A stretch of 64,000 nt of DNA, taken from positions 1-64,000 of the forward strand of contig NZ_JAUYAN010000326.1 of assembly GCF_030693485.1 (NCBI RefSeq), given 5' to 3'. This DNA comes from Bradyrhizobium sp. (GTDB lineage Bacteria > Pseudomonadota > Alphaproteobacteria > Rhizobiales > Xanthobacteraceae). The translations under genes were made by a program, and so were the position numbers. Under the pieces are notes generated by a model. That model was not told the DNA's origin. It made no database searches and was given only the letters and a program-made list of their open reading frames with translations. Positions 27,002-35,804 of the stretch are shown here, piece by piece. The number at the start of each line of letters is the position of its first letter. Positions within the stretch are counted from its first letter, which is position 1.

Positions 27002-28582
27002 ATGGCCATTTGCCTCGACGCGCCGCGTTATCTGCGCTTCGCGCTTGTGTTCCTCACATTGTCGGTGGTGACCGGCGCGCGCGCCCAGGATGCGCCGCAG
27101 CCTCAGCATCAGGCGGCTACGCCGTCGGAGCCGAAGCCGGGCGCCACCGGTGCGCGCGGCAACGCTTCGAATCCGCCGGCCGCCGAGCAAGGCCGGCTGC
27201 CGCCGGATTCGACCACCCAACATACGCTCGCGCTTCCCGGGCGGACGCTCGACTTCACCGCCACCGCCGGTTTCATTCCGCTGTTCAACGACAAGCGCGA
27301 GCCTCAGGCCGAGATCGCCTTCACGGCCTACCAGCTCAACGGCGCCGATGCGCGGACCCGGCCGGTCACCTTTCTGTTCAATGGCGGGCCGGGCGCCTCC
27401 TCGGCCTGGCTGCAATTCGGCGCGGCCGGACCGTGGCGGCTCGCCATCAATGCCGATGCGGTGACGTCCTCCGCCGCGCCTGATCTGTTGCCGAACGCCG
27501 AGACCTGGCTCGACTTTACCGATCTGGTCTTTATCGATCCGGTCGGCACCGGCTACAGCCGCTTCGTCGTGACCGGCGATGAGGTGCGCAAGCGGTTCTA
27601 TTCGGTCGATGGCGACGTCGACACGATCGCGCTGGTGATCCGCCGTTGGCTGGAGAAATCCGATCGGCTGCCGTCGCCGAAATTCGTCGCCGGTGAAAGT
27701 TATGGCGGGATTCGCGGGCCGAAGATCGTACGCAATCTGCAGGTCGACCAGGGCGTCGGGGTGAGGGGGCTCATCCTGGTGTCGCCGCTGTTCGACTACC
27801 GCGAATTCACCGGCTCCAGCCTGCTGCAATATGTCTGGAGCCTGCCCTCGATGACGGCGGTGGCGCGGGAGTCCAGGGCAGGCGAAGGTGGCGTTACCCG
27901 GGCCGACCTTGCCGACGTCGAAAGCTATGCGCGAGGCGAATTCCTGGCCGACCTGCTCAAGGGATCGGCCGACGCCGAGGCGACGACGCGGCTCGCCGAC
28001 AGAGTGGCTGCGTTGACCGGGATCGACCCGGCGGTGAGCCGCAGGCTGGCCGGGCGGCTTGGCGTCGGCGAGTTTCGCCGCGAATTCGACCGCCGTAACG
28101 GCAGGGTGACCGGCCGTTACGACGCCTCGGTGTCCGGCTTCGATCCCTATCCGGATTCGAGCTCCCATCGTTTCGGCGATCCCTCGGGCGAGCCTTTGGC
28201 CGCGCCGCTGACCAGCGCGGCGGTCGATCTTACCAGGCGCAAGCTCAACTGGCGGCCGGACGGCTCCTACCAACTGCTCAATGGCGCGGTGCACGGCGCC
28301 TGGGATTTCGGCCGCGGCATCAATCCGCCGGAGTCGCTGTCGCAGCTGCGGCAGGTCCTGGCGCTCGATCCAAAGCTGAAACTGCTGGTGGCGCACGGAC
28401 TGTTCGATCTGGCGACGCCGTACTTTGGTTCGAAGATCCTGCTCGACCAATTGCCGGCCTACGCCTCGCCCGAACGCGTCAGGCTGGTGGTCTATCCGGG
28501 CGGCCACATGTTCTATTCGCGCGACGGCGCGCGTCAGGCGTTCCGGAGCGAGGTCGAGGCGCTGACGAAGTTAACGCCCTGA
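27002..28582 (+). CDS. Serine carboxypeptidase (S10 family), secreted
   Basis: 526 aa from the ATG at 27002, with GGAG upstream. The signal peptide ends in GARAQ. The S10 hydrolase core shows FLFNGGPGASS (oxyanion region), the nucleophile Ser233 in GESYGG, Asp in HGLFDLATPY and His in YPGGHMFY. The family releases C-terminal residues from peptides in acidic conditions; here it acts in the periplasm. A long Pro/Ala/Gly segment separates signal and domain. A strong hairpin after the stop ends the gene. Confidence 0.9.
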   Translation: MAICLDAPRYLRFALVFLTLSVVTGARAQDAPQPQHQAATPSEPKPGATGARGNASNPPAAEQGRLPPDSTTQHTLALPGRTLDFTATAGFIPLFNDKREPQAEIAFTAYQLNGADARTRPVTFLFNGGPGASSAWLQFGAAGPWRLAINADAVTSSAAPDLLPNAETWLDFTDLVFIDPVGTGYSRFVVTGDEVRKRFYSVDGDVDTIALVIRRWLEKSDRLPSPKFVAGESYGGIRGPKIVRNLQVDQGVGVRGLILVSPLFDYREFTGSSLLQYVWSLPSMTAVARESRAGEGGVTRADLADVESYARGEFLADLLKGSADAEATTRLADRVAALTGIDPAVSRRLAGRLGVGEFRREFDRRNGRVTGRYDASVSGFDPYPDSSSHRFGDPSGEPLAAPLTSAAVDLTRRKLNWRPDGSYQLLNGAVHGAWDFGRGINPPESLSQLRQVLALDPKLKLLVAHGLFDLATPYFGSKILLDQLPAYASPERVRLVVYPGGHMFYSRDGARQAFRSEVEALTKLTP

Positions 28583-28590
28583 CACCAAAC

Positions 28591-28621
28591 AGCCGGCGCA
28601 ACCTCTGGGATTGCGCCGGCT
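28591..28621. terminator. Bidirectional hairpin between convergent genes
   Basis: AGCCGGCGCAA and TTGCGCCGGCT form a perfect 11-bp stem with a 9-base loop in the 57-base gap between the carboxypeptidase and TPR genes. There is no U-run, so it may work as a weak or factor-dependent terminator for both directions. Confidence 0.65.
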
Positions 28622-28639
28622 GACAGGGAAGTTGCGTGG

Positions 28640-29182
28640 TCAGTAAGCGGGCCCGCTGCCGGGCGCCTGTTCGAGTGCCGCGGCCAGCGAGCGATATTCC
28701 TCGCTGCCGGTGCCGCTCAGGGCCGCGATCCGGTTCAGGTGATACTGCGCGGATTCGCGGTTGCCCTGTTCGACCTGCCACAGGCCGTAATACTGCCAGG
28801 TCTTGACGTGGTTCGGATCCGTCTTCAGCGCGCGCTCGTACCAGATCTGCGCGACCTTGTAGTCGCCGAGCTTGCGATAGGAGTAGCCGATCAAATTGGC
28901 GACGGCGGCGCTGTCGTCGCGGCCGAGCGCCTTCAACTGCGGGATCGCGGCGGCATAGTCGCCGCGATCAAAGATCGTGGCATAGGCTGCGCGATAACCC
29001 GTGGCGAATGTCGTGTCCTCGACGCCGGGTTTGACTTCGCTGGACTTCTTCTTCTTGCCCTTGTCCGACGACGGAGGCGGCGATTCGTCGGGCGCGGCGT
29101 AAGCTGTGGTGACGACGGGCGCCGTGACCAGCGCCATCGCGAGTATTGCCAGCGTCAAAAGCCTGGCCGCAAATTTGCTCAT
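28640..29182 (-). CDS. Secreted TPR-repeat protein
   Basis: 180 aa from the ATG at 29182, which has a GGGAGAG ribosome site; the track start at 29239 is less likely. The signal peptide ends in TAYA. A Lys-rich linker (KGKKKKSSE) is followed by about three TPR units, including the pattern YSYRKLGDYKVAQIWYERAL. TPRs bind partner proteins; the partner is unknown. It is a monocistronic gene convergent with the carboxypeptidase. Confidence 0.82.
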   Translation of the reverse strand: MSKFAARLLTLAILAMALVTAPVVTTAYAAPDESPPPSSDKGKKKKSSEVKPGVEDTTFATGYRAAYATIFDRGDYAAAIPQLKALGRDDSAAVANLIGYSYRKLGDYKVAQIWYERALKTDPNHVKTWQYYGLWQVEQGNRESAQYHLNRIAALSGTGSEEYRSLAAALEQAPGSGPAY

Positions 29183-29479
29183 GCATCTCTCCCGATTTCC
29201 AATAGGCAATCCTACACCGGCGTCTGTTGATTTGAACACCTGCCTCGCCGGTACATTCCCGCCGAGCGCGCCATAATTTCAGCGGCTTCCCCTGAAGCAA
29301 GCGCGCACACGCCGGAATCCGTCCGCCACGGTAGAACATGACGAACATGTCATCGAGATGAACGAAGTCCGCAGGTGCGCTTCAGATTGGGTTCAGCGCG
29401 CGGCCATTAGGTTCAATGGCATGATCGACGGGCCCGGCCATCCGACCGGCCACCTCACGATCCCAAGAGGGACACGACC

Positions 29480-29710
29480 ATGCTGAAGATCATTTCTGCC
29501 GCGCTGCTTGCGGCTTCCGTGCTGGTGGCGGCGCCCGCGATGGCCCACGATCCGGGCCGGACCGCGCATGGCGCAGGGATCGGAACCGTCTACGTGCAGC
29601 CGGGTGTGTTCGACGCCAACGCCCGGATGGGACGTCACCATTACCGCCATCATCACCGGCATCACCGCAAGCATTTCCGTCATCACCATCGCTTCCACAA
29701 GCATCGCTGA
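29480..29710 (+). CDS. Histidine-rich secreted peptide
   Basis: 76 aa. A typical signal peptide ends in AMAHD. The mature ~54 residues end in a His/Arg/Tyr-rich tail in which about fifteen of the last twenty-six residues are His. The start has GAGGG upstream. Such tails bind Ni, Zn or Cu, so metal buffering in the periplasm is plausible but not shown. The region 29183-29479 upstream contains no recognised gene. Confidence 0.75.
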   Translation: MLKIISAALLAASVLVAAPAMAHDPGRTAHGAGIGTVYVQPGVFDANARMGRHHYRHHHRHHRKHFRHHHRFHKHR

Positions 29711-29885
29711 AACTGATCCGCGGGGAGCGGCTTCATTCACATTGCCCCCGCTGCGCTTCGCGGATATCAGCCCCGGCCTGCGCGTCATTGCTTCCCCAAT
29801 GGCGGGCGGGCCGGTACGCTTTGCGGCAATTCCATTTCGCGGTGGGAAGGGATAGAACGGCCCGTCAAAGCCGGGGAATGACGGG

Positions 29886-30314
29886 TTGTATCTGGTTATA
29901 TCAGCAAAGCACGCGGCGATCCTGCTGTTGCCGCTCGCGCTCGCGGCCTGTGCGGGCGGCGACGAGAGCAGGAGCATCACCTATACGGACGATCGCGGCG
30001 TCGCCAACCAGCCATACCCCGCCAACTACCGCGCCGAAATCCTGGCGTTCCTGAAGACCTGGCTCAACAATCCCGTCGGCGTGCGCGACGCGGTCCTGGC
30101 GGAGCCGGTGCAGCGCACCGTCGGCGGCCGGCTGCGCTATGTCAGCTGCCTGCGCTTCGCCGCACGGGATTCCGGTGGTGCCTATCAGGAGGCGCGCGAA
30201 CGCGCCGTGCTGTTTGTCGACGGCCGGCTCGACCGCGTCATCGAGAACGCCGCAGAGCCCTGCGCCGGCGTGGTTTATGCGCCGTTTCCGGACCTCGGGA
30301 AGATGACGCGGTAG
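29886..30314 (+). CDS. Lipoprotein, unknown function
   Basis: 142 aa from a TTG at 29886; no ATG is in frame near the signal peptide. The lipobox LAAC ends a hydrophobic stretch (PLALAACAGG), so the protein should be lipid-anchored. The mature part is mixed alpha/beta with two further Cys (VSCLRF and EPCAGV) that could pair. No family recognised. A hairpin with a short U-run follows the stop at once. Confidence 0.72.
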   Translation: MYLVISAKHAAILLLPLALAACAGGDESRSITYTDDRGVANQPYPANYRAEILAFLKTWLNNPVGVRDAVLAEPVQRTVGGRLRYVSCLRFAARDSGGAYQEARERAVLFVDGRLDRVIENAAEPCAGVVYAPFPDLGKMTR

Positions 30315-30318
30315 CGTC

Positions 30319-30340
30319 AGCCGGCAGGCTTGCCGGCTTT
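30319..30340 (+). terminator. Terminator after the lipoprotein gene
   Basis: AGCCGGCA and TGCCGGCT form an 8-bp stem with a 4-base loop, followed by TTT, five bases after the stop codon. A second hairpin follows (CCCGGGATTT...TCCCGGG). Confidence 0.65.
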
Positions 30341-30595
30341 GCCCGGGATTTCGCTCCCGGGACTTTCGATCACATTTCAGCGAGCATTGAACCTGAACCT
30401 GACTTCGGGAGACGCAGCCTATAGCTGCGGAGCGGGGCGGTGCGCGAATAAACTGGAATTGCCCTGGAACCAAAGGGACTTGTTGCCGTGCCGTCACAGT
30501 TAAGAACCATCGCGGCTCCGGCATTGCCGCGAAGCAACCTAATTGAGGCCACGTTGTTTGATTGTTGTCGATCGCGACAATAACGGGGAACAGTC

Positions 30596-31315
30596 ATGAA
30601 GAAGTTCTTGCTCGGCGCAGCCACCTTGATCGCCTTTGCCGCTCCCGCGGCGGCGGCTGACATCCCGGCGCGCACCTATTCCAAGGCTCCGGCCTACACC
30701 GCCCCCGCGGTGGTCTACAACTGGACCGGCTTCTACATCGGCGGCCATGTCGGCGGCGCCTTTGCGGGCGACAACAGCCTGCAGAGCAGCGACGTCCGCT
30801 TCATGGGCGGCGTTCAGGGCGGCTTCGACTACCAGTTCCACCCGAGCTGGGTGCTCGGCGCCGAAGCCCAGTACAGCTGGCTCGGCGGCGGCAACAACAA
30901 CAATGGCGTGCTGTTCCCGGCCGGCACGCTGGTCACCGGCAGCGCCAATGACCAGCTCGGCTCGGTCACCGGCCGGCTCGGTTATGCCTGGGGTCCGGCC
31001 CTGCTCTACGGCAAGGGCGGTTACGCCTGGCGCGACACCAACAATATCGGCGTCAGCATTGGCGGCGTACCGCAGCCCTTCGCCACCAGCGGCAACCGCA
31101 AGGACGGCTACACCGTCGGGGCCGGCCTGGAATACATGTTCGCGCCGAACTGGTCCGCCAAGGCCGAGTACCAGTATTACAACTTCGGCAACACGACGAT
31201 CACCGCCGGCCCGGCCGACGTCGTCGGCGCCCGGTTTCGCAACGACGACCACACCGTCAAGGTCGGCCTGAACTATCGTTTCGGCTGGGGTGGCCCGGTC
31301 GTCGCCAAATACTGA
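30596..31315 (+). CDS. Omp25/Omp31-family outer-membrane beta-barrel protein
   Basis: 239 aa. The signal peptide ends in PAAAAD. It then has the family's NWTGFYIGGHVGGAF start, eight or so alternating strands, and the C-terminal HTVKVGLNYRFGWGGPVVAKY end with the terminal aromatic residue. These small barrels are abundant outer-membrane proteins in rhizobia. The C-terminal motif matches that of the second barrel of the 18889-20931 protein, so the two share ancestry. A strong terminator follows. Confidence 0.93.
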   Translation: MKKFLLGAATLIAFAAPAAAADIPARTYSKAPAYTAPAVVYNWTGFYIGGHVGGAFAGDNSLQSSDVRFMGGVQGGFDYQFHPSWVLGAEAQYSWLGGGNNNNGVLFPAGTLVTGSANDQLGSVTGRLGYAWGPALLYGKGGYAWRDTNNIGVSIGGVPQPFATSGNRKDGYTVGAGLEYMFAPNWSAKAEYQYYNFGNTTITAGPADVVGARFRNDDHTVKVGLNYRFGWGGPVVAKY

Positions 31316-31337
31316 GCAGGTTTCGCACTGAAACGAG

Positions 31338-31366
31338 AAGGGCCGGCCTTGCGCCGGCCTTTTTGT
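31338..31366 (+). terminator. Rho-independent terminator after the Omp31-like gene
   Basis: GGCCGGC and GCCGGCC flank a 5-base loop, extended by A-T and G-T pairs, and are followed by TTTTTG. Confidence 0.88.
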
Positions 31367-31502
31367 TTAGAAATCTCATCTAGAACTCCCGGCGATGCAG
31401 CGATGGCGTTGGCGCCGTCAGCCCAAAAAATAAATATTGCCGGCGGCAGAACTTGGCCGCGCGATAGGCTATTATGGTTTAGCCGGTTGGTGGACAACGA
31501 AC

Positions 31503-31766
31503 ATGCGTGCTTTCCTGTTAGGACTTGCTTTATCGACCGTTTCGGCGCCTTGCGTCGCCCAAACCGTCCTGAAATCCGAACCCCTTGTGCTTGCTCCCTA
31601 TGAGGTCGCCTACGTGCAGGCCCCTTCCTGCGCGGCGGGTACGGTCCTCAAGGTGACCGGCGCCATCAGGGGCCTGCACCGCAAGAAGGTTTGCGTGGCA
31701 TGGACCGGTGACCAGGCCTCGCTGACGGTGGCTACGCCATCGGTCGAGGCCCTTTCAGGCCTGTAA
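31503..31766 (+). CDS. Small secreted protein (DUF6719-like)
   Basis: 87 aa from the ATG at 31503, which opens a signal peptide ending PCVAQ; the track start upstream is not supported. The mature ~67 residues have two Cys (APSCAAGT and KKVCVAW) that probably form a disulphide, and the pattern GTVLKVTGAIRGLHRKK. I recall a similar uncharacterised rhizobial family (DUF6719), with moderate certainty. Confidence 0.7.
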   Translation: MRAFLLGLALSTVSAPCVAQTVLKSEPLVLAPYEVAYVQAPSCAAGTVLKVTGAIRGLHRKKVCVAWTGDQASLTVATPSVEALSGL

Positions 31767-32014
31767 ATGGCGCGCCGCCCCGCGGCGGACGATGAACCCA
31801 TGAATCCTGGTCGGGTAGTCGACCCTTCGCACACCGGGGGTAAGGCAGGGCTTTGGCGTGGCCTTGGGGGCACCCGCGACCGGGAAGCCGCGGCCCGGTT
31901 CGGGGTGAATCGGCCATTTCGGGCGGGAGTCCCTGAGTCGTAAACGAGTCCTGAATCCCTGCGAAAATATCGGGCGAGACTCCCAGGGTAGAATCGCCGG
32001 ATGTGTTGCGGGCC

Positions 32015-32122
32015 ATGAAGATGACCCTGCAAACCTCCTGCGAACGCGTGCATGTCACGCTCACCGTCGCGCTGCTGGCGGCCTCCGCGGCCAATTTGGT
32101 GCTGGTATGTGCCTGGCTGTAA
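32015..32122 (+). CDS. Possible 35-aa single-helix membrane peptide
   Basis: A short ORF below the track cut-off, within the 450-bp gap 31767-32216. It reads as a basic/polar start, then about 20 hydrophobic residues with Leu/Ala/Val and a final Cys-Ala-Trp-Leu. There is no clear ribosome site, so support is only composition. Nothing else in this gap looks coding; the long minus-strand ORF here is a GC-rich shadow. Confidence 0.3.
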   Translation: MKMTLQTSCERVHVTLTVALLAASAANLVLVCAWL

Positions 32123-32216
32123 CCGATTGACGGCGCGGCCAATTTCCTGATCAAACGAGGCAATCGGCCGGGCGCGGCAGCGCGCCGGATGTCGCGGGAT
32201 TGGGAGAGGCTTGGGG

Positions 32217-32585
32217 ATGATCGAGACGCTCAAGGCGCGGGTCAATGAGGATGAAGCGCTGGTCCGGCGCGGGCGGTTTCTCACCACCAGCTTCCTCCTG
32301 GAAGTCGGCCCGACCGCCTGGCTGATCCAGATCTTCGAGGGCAGGGTGGTGTCCGTTATGCGAGGCCCCTTCGTGATGCCGTCGTCGTCCTTTGCGCTGC
32401 GCGCGGCGGAAGAAGAGTGGCAAAAATTCTGGTCGAGCCGGCCGCCGCCCGGCTCCAACGATTTGATGGCGCTGATCAAGCGGCGGGCCCTGAAGGCCGA
32501 AGGCAACGTTCAGATCTTCATGGCCAATCTTCGCTACTTCAAGGAAGCGCTGGCGAAACTGCGCAGCGGCGGAGCGGCGGCATGA
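32217..32585 (+). CDS. Small protein, possible SCP2-like fold, upstream partner of a hydrolase
   Basis: 122 aa from the ATG at 32217, after GAGAGGCTTGGGG. It has an alternating pattern (FLLEVGPTAWLIQIFEGRVVSVMRGPFVMPSSSFALRA) followed by helices, compatible with a sterol-carrier-protein-2-like lipid-binding fold. That assignment is by pattern only. Its stop overlaps the start of the alpha/beta hydrolase by 4 bases (ATGA), so the two are translationally coupled and probably act on one substrate. Confidence 0.7.
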   Translation: MIETLKARVNEDEALVRRGRFLTTSFLLEVGPTAWLIQIFEGRVVSVMRGPFVMPSSSFALRAAEEEWQKFWSSRPPPGSNDLMALIKRRALKAEGNVQIFMANLRYFKEALAKLRSGGAAA

Positions 32586-33430
32586 GCGCGACCTTCGAGC
32601 CAGTCATCGGCCGCTACATGCATCTCGAACTGTTCGGACGGCCGCATCGCATCTATGTCGAGGAGGCCGGCGAGGGCACGCCGCTGTTGTGCCTGCACAC
32701 CGCGGGCTCCGACGGAAGGCAATACCGCGCCCTGATGAACGACGAACGCGTCACGGCCCGCCACCGCGTCATCGCCTTCGACATGCCCTGGCACGGCAAG
32801 TCGTCGCCGCCGGCGGGCTGGCACAACGAGGAATACCAGCTGACCTCGGCGCAATACACCACCATGATTCTCGAGATCATGACCGCGCTCGAACTCGATC
32901 GTCCGATCGCGATCGGATGCTCGATCGGCGGCCGCATCGCGCTGCATCTGGCACTCGAACACCCCGAACGCTTCCGCGCGATCATCGGTTTGCAGGCCGG
33001 CGCACATGTCGATCCCTATTACGACCTGAACTTCCTGCACCGGCCCGACGTCCATGGCGGCGAAGTCGCCGCCGCCATCGTCTCCGGCCTGGTGGGCCCC
33101 GACGCGCCCGACAGCGAACGCTGGGAAACGCTCTGGCATTACATGCAGGGCGGCCCTGGCGTGTTCAAGGGCGATCTCTATTTCTACAAGCTCGACGGCG
33201 ATATCCGCGGCCGGGTCGCGCAGATCGACACGCGAAAATGCCCGCTGTTCCTGCTGTCGGGCGAATATGACTATTCCTGCACGCCGGAGGAAACGCTTGC
33301 CGTCGCCGGCAGCATTCCAGGCTGCGAGGTCAGCATCATGAAGGGCCTCGGCCATTTCCCGATGAGCGAGAACCCGGCGGAGTTTTTGAAGCACCTGCTG
33401 CCGGTGCTGGAGAAGATCGGAAGCCGCTGA
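32582..33430 (+). CDS. Alpha/beta hydrolase
   Basis: 282 aa from the ATG at 32582, overlapping the previous stop. It has the hydrolase order: HTAGSDGRQY (oxyanion), DMPWHGKS, nucleophile in GCSIGG (Ser), a cap of about 80 residues, Asp in GEYDYSC, and His in GLGHFPMSENP. This arrangement matches meta-cleavage-type or ester hydrolases. The following dehydrogenase gene is 93 bases away and may share a pathway. The substrate is unknown. Confidence 0.9.
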   Translation: MSATFEPVIGRYMHLELFGRPHRIYVEEAGEGTPLLCLHTAGSDGRQYRALMNDERVTARHRVIAFDMPWHGKSSPPAGWHNEEYQLTSAQYTTMILEIMTALELDRPIAIGCSIGGRIALHLALEHPERFRAIIGLQAGAHVDPYYDLNFLHRPDVHGGEVAAAIVSGLVGPDAPDSERWETLWHYMQGGPGVFKGDLYFYKLDGDIRGRVAQIDTRKCPLFLLSGEYDYSCTPEETLAVAGSIPGCEVSIMKGLGHFPMSENPAEFLKHLLPVLEKIGSR

Positions 33431-33523
33431 TCGTTCGTTGCAATTGCCCATTCCACCGCAAACCCCTGCCTCACGCGACAAGCCGAGCTTCCAACATCGG
33501 CGCGTCACAAAACGGAGTGAAAC

Positions 33524-34573
33524 ATGATTATCGATCACGTGAAGCTGCTCAAGCTTGCCAACCGCATCGTCACGTTTGGTGGCAGTTCGCCGGCAGAGGC
33601 CACCATCGTTGCCGAGCATCTGGTCGAGGCCAACCTGCGCGGTCACGACAGCCATGGCGTCGGCATGCTGGTCGCCTATGTGCGCGACCTGGACAATGGC
33701 ACGCTGAAGGTCAACCAGACACCCGAGATCGTGTCGGACACCGGCACCATCTCGGTATGGGATGCCCGTGCCGGCTACGGCCAGGTGGTCGCCCGTCAGG
33801 CGGTCGAATGGGCGATCGGGGCGGCGCGGCAACATGGCGTGGCGGTGAACGGGTTGCGCAATGCGCACCATATCGGGCGCGTCGGGACCTATGGCGAGAT
33901 CGCCGCCCGCGCGGGAATGGTGGGGCTGCACTTCGTCAACGTCGCTTCGGGTAACCCGGGGGTCGCCCCGTTCCGCGGCCGGGAGGGCAGGTTCCTGACC
34001 AATCCGGTCTGCGTCGCCATCCCCGGCACTGACACCAACGAGCCGATCCTGCTCGATTTCGCCACCAGCCGCGTGGCGCTGGGAAAGGTCAGGGTCGCGC
34101 ACAATGCCGGCAAGCCGATGCTGGATGGCGCGTTGCTCGACCATGCCGGCCAGCCCACCACCGATCCCTCCGTCATGTACACCGAGCCGCGCGGCGTGGT
34201 GTTACCGTTCGGTGAGCACAAGGGGTCCGGCCTGGCGCTGGTGTGCGAACTTCTGGCCGGGGCCATTGTGGGTTCGCCCAGTGTCACCACGGCGACGCCG
34301 CCGGAGCGCGGCATCATCAACGGCATGCTGAGCGTCGTGATCGATCCGGCGAGGCTTTCCACACGCGACAGCATGCTCGCCGAGATCGACGCCATGATTG
34401 CCTGGGTGAAATCGGCCGAACCTGCCGATCGCGATCTGCCGGTCCTGATCGCCGGTGAGCCCGAGCAAATCGCCAAGGCCGAGCGCATCGCCAATGGTAT
34501 CAAAATCGACGACGCCACCTGGGGCCAGTTGATGGCGATCGCGGAGCGCTATCAGATTCGTCTCGATAGCTGA
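33524..34573 (+). CDS. Malate/L-lactate dehydrogenase-family oxidoreductase
   Basis: 349 aa. The Ldh_2 family signature is clear: N-L-R-G-H-D-S-H-G-V near residue 45, the GYGQVVARQAVEWAI segment, the NAH-H-I-G-R-V-G-Y-type loop and the GEHKGSGLALVCELLAGA segment near residue 225. These enzymes reduce or oxidise 2-oxo/2-hydroxy acids with NAD(P), and include malate, ureidoglycolate and sulpholactate dehydrogenases. The exact substrate cannot be read. It lies downstream of the hydrolase pair on the same strand. Confidence 0.9.
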   Translation: MIIDHVKLLKLANRIVTFGGSSPAEATIVAEHLVEANLRGHDSHGVGMLVAYVRDLDNGTLKVNQTPEIVSDTGTISVWDARAGYGQVVARQAVEWAIGAARQHGVAVNGLRNAHHIGRVGTYGEIAARAGMVGLHFVNVASGNPGVAPFRGREGRFLTNPVCVAIPGTDTNEPILLDFATSRVALGKVRVAHNAGKPMLDGALLDHAGQPTTDPSVMYTEPRGVVLPFGEHKGSGLALVCELLAGAIVGSPSVTTATPPERGIINGMLSVVIDPARLSTRDSMLAEIDAMIAWVKSAEPADRDLPVLIAGEPEQIAKAERIANGIKIDDATWGQLMAIAERYQIRLDS

Positions 34574-34608
34574 CGGGCCGGCATGGCGTGAGTTACCAAC
34601 GTTGCCGC

Positions 34609-34767
34609 TCAGGCGGCTTCGGTCCGGTTGTCGTCGAGCGTCTTTGCCTGCATCCGGCATTCGGCGGCAAATGACTGAAGGCGTTCGACCGTCAGTTTGT
34701 CCAGCACGTCCTTCGCCAGCCGTTCGGCGCGGGCGGCTTGCTGTTGCAGGTAATCAATCTTGCGCAT
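34609..34767 (-). CDS. 52-aa protein, not in the ORF track
   Basis: Starts at ATG 34767 behind a strong ribosome site (GGAGGGTGAGG) and ends at TGA 34609. It is a charged helical peptide rich in Gln, Ala, Arg and Glu, beginning MRKIDYLQQQAARAERLA. A CRP-like site lies 84 bases upstream. The shape suggests a small cytosolic helical protein. No family recognised. Confidence 0.7.
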   Translation of the reverse strand: MRKIDYLQQQAARAERLAKDVLDKLTVERLQSFAAECRMQAKTLDDNRTEAA

Positions 34768-34850
34768 GACCTCACCCTCCGGCGAGATAATTTGAAGCTA
34801 ATTGCTTCGTTCCCGACGTGCTGCAGTCTAGGTCAACGGATGGTAAAAGC

Positions 34851-34866
34851 TGTGAGCCAGGTCACG
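34851..34866. promoter_or_regulatory. CRP-like site 3, upstream of the 52-aa gene
   Basis: TGTGAGCCAGGTCACG has the same half-sites as the site at 26685, differing only in the middle. It is 84 bases upstream of the leftward start at 34767, the right distance for class I activation. Confidence 0.45.
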
Positions 34867-34959
34867 TTTCAGGTCACGTTGGTGTGTTTATTCTGATGCC
34901 GCGCGCAGCCAAGCGACGCTGCGGCCATGCCGACGCGGTAAAATTCTTGCTCGCGGCGG

Positions 34960-35124
34960 TCAGGCCTTGATGTCGACGATCGCGTCGCGCTCGGCCTGGT
35001 TCTTGGCGGCGAAGACGTCCAGCACGGCGTCGTTGATGATCCGCGGCGGCGCTTTTGCGGCTTGTTCGGCGAGCAGCTGAACTCTGGCCTGGGTGACGGC
35101 AACGGGCACGGGGTAGATTTGCAT
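34960..35124 (-). CDS. 54-aa protein, not in the ORF track
   Basis: Starts at ATG 35124 behind CGGAGG and ends at TGA 34960. It is an amphipathic, Ala-rich peptide beginning MQIYPVPVAVTQARVQLLAE and ending in an acidic stretch. Spacing and ribosome site support translation. No family recognised. The region 35125-35313 upstream shows nothing I can name. Confidence 0.65.
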   Translation of the reverse strand: MQIYPVPVAVTQARVQLLAEQAAKAPPRIINDAVLDVFAAKNQAERDAIVDIKA

Positions 35125-35313
35125 GGCAACCTCCGCCCCAAGGCTGTCACCGGCTTGTTTACGCTTTGTAAACGGATTCGGTTAACGGGCGCGATGCAAA
35201 ATCAGCGCAATGCGACCATTGAAAGGGGTTGCCGGTCGAATGCGTCACGCGCCGACTGGAACGCCGCCGGGTCATCCCGACGGCGTCCTGTTCGATCGGC
35301 AAGCCAGTGTGAC

Positions 35314-35592
35314 TTAGCGGCCGCCGCCGCCGCCACCACCGCCGCCGCCGCCACCACCGCCGGCATCCAGCATCGATTGGTTGAAGCGCGGATCGAGGCG
35401 GTTCATGTAATTGATCGTCGAGTCGGCCTTGCGCGAAAGCGTTGCCACATACGCCATGTGATCACCACACGCCTGGCGCGATACCGATTGATCGCAGATC
35501 CGGGGGCCAGCGGAAGCCGGCACCGTCGCCAGCGCGCTCAGCGCAACGAGCGTGCCCAAAGCAGCCGCAGATAATCTTGATTGCATCGACAT
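35314..35592 (-). CDS. Small secreted protein with a poly-glycine tail
   Basis: 92 aa from ATG 35592 with GGAG upstream; the track start is 56 codons further out. The signal peptide ends in PASAG. The mature part has two Cys (RICDQSVSRQACGDH) and ends in about fourteen consecutive Gly before a final Arg, encoded by a run of mixed Gly codons. Poly-Gly tails form flexible linkers or surface films. It is the last chromosomal gene before the attachment site. Confidence 0.7.
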   Translation of the reverse strand: MSMQSRLSAAALGTLVALSALATVPASAGPRICDQSVSRQACGDHMAYVATLSRKADSTINYMNRLDPRFNQSMLDAGGGGGGGGGGGGGGR

Positions 35593-35804
35593 TTGAATTC
35601 TCCATTCCATGGGTTCGGCGAAACCGGAATGGCTCGCACGGAAGTTCGACGGTGTCAGATCGAAACCGGTTCGAACGCGTCGCTGAGAAAATCCGGACCC
35701 GGTCGAACACGTCGACGTGAACCGGACGTGATGCGGGCGCCGGGACACCATCAGATGCATGCTTCAGATGATAGCGCCGTGGCGGTTGGCTGGTCACTGC
35801 GGGC

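Noticed and set aside
31610-32506. Long minus-strand ORF across the 450-bp gap
   Set aside because: GC-rich shadow of the plus-strand genes with no coherent motif or ribosome site.
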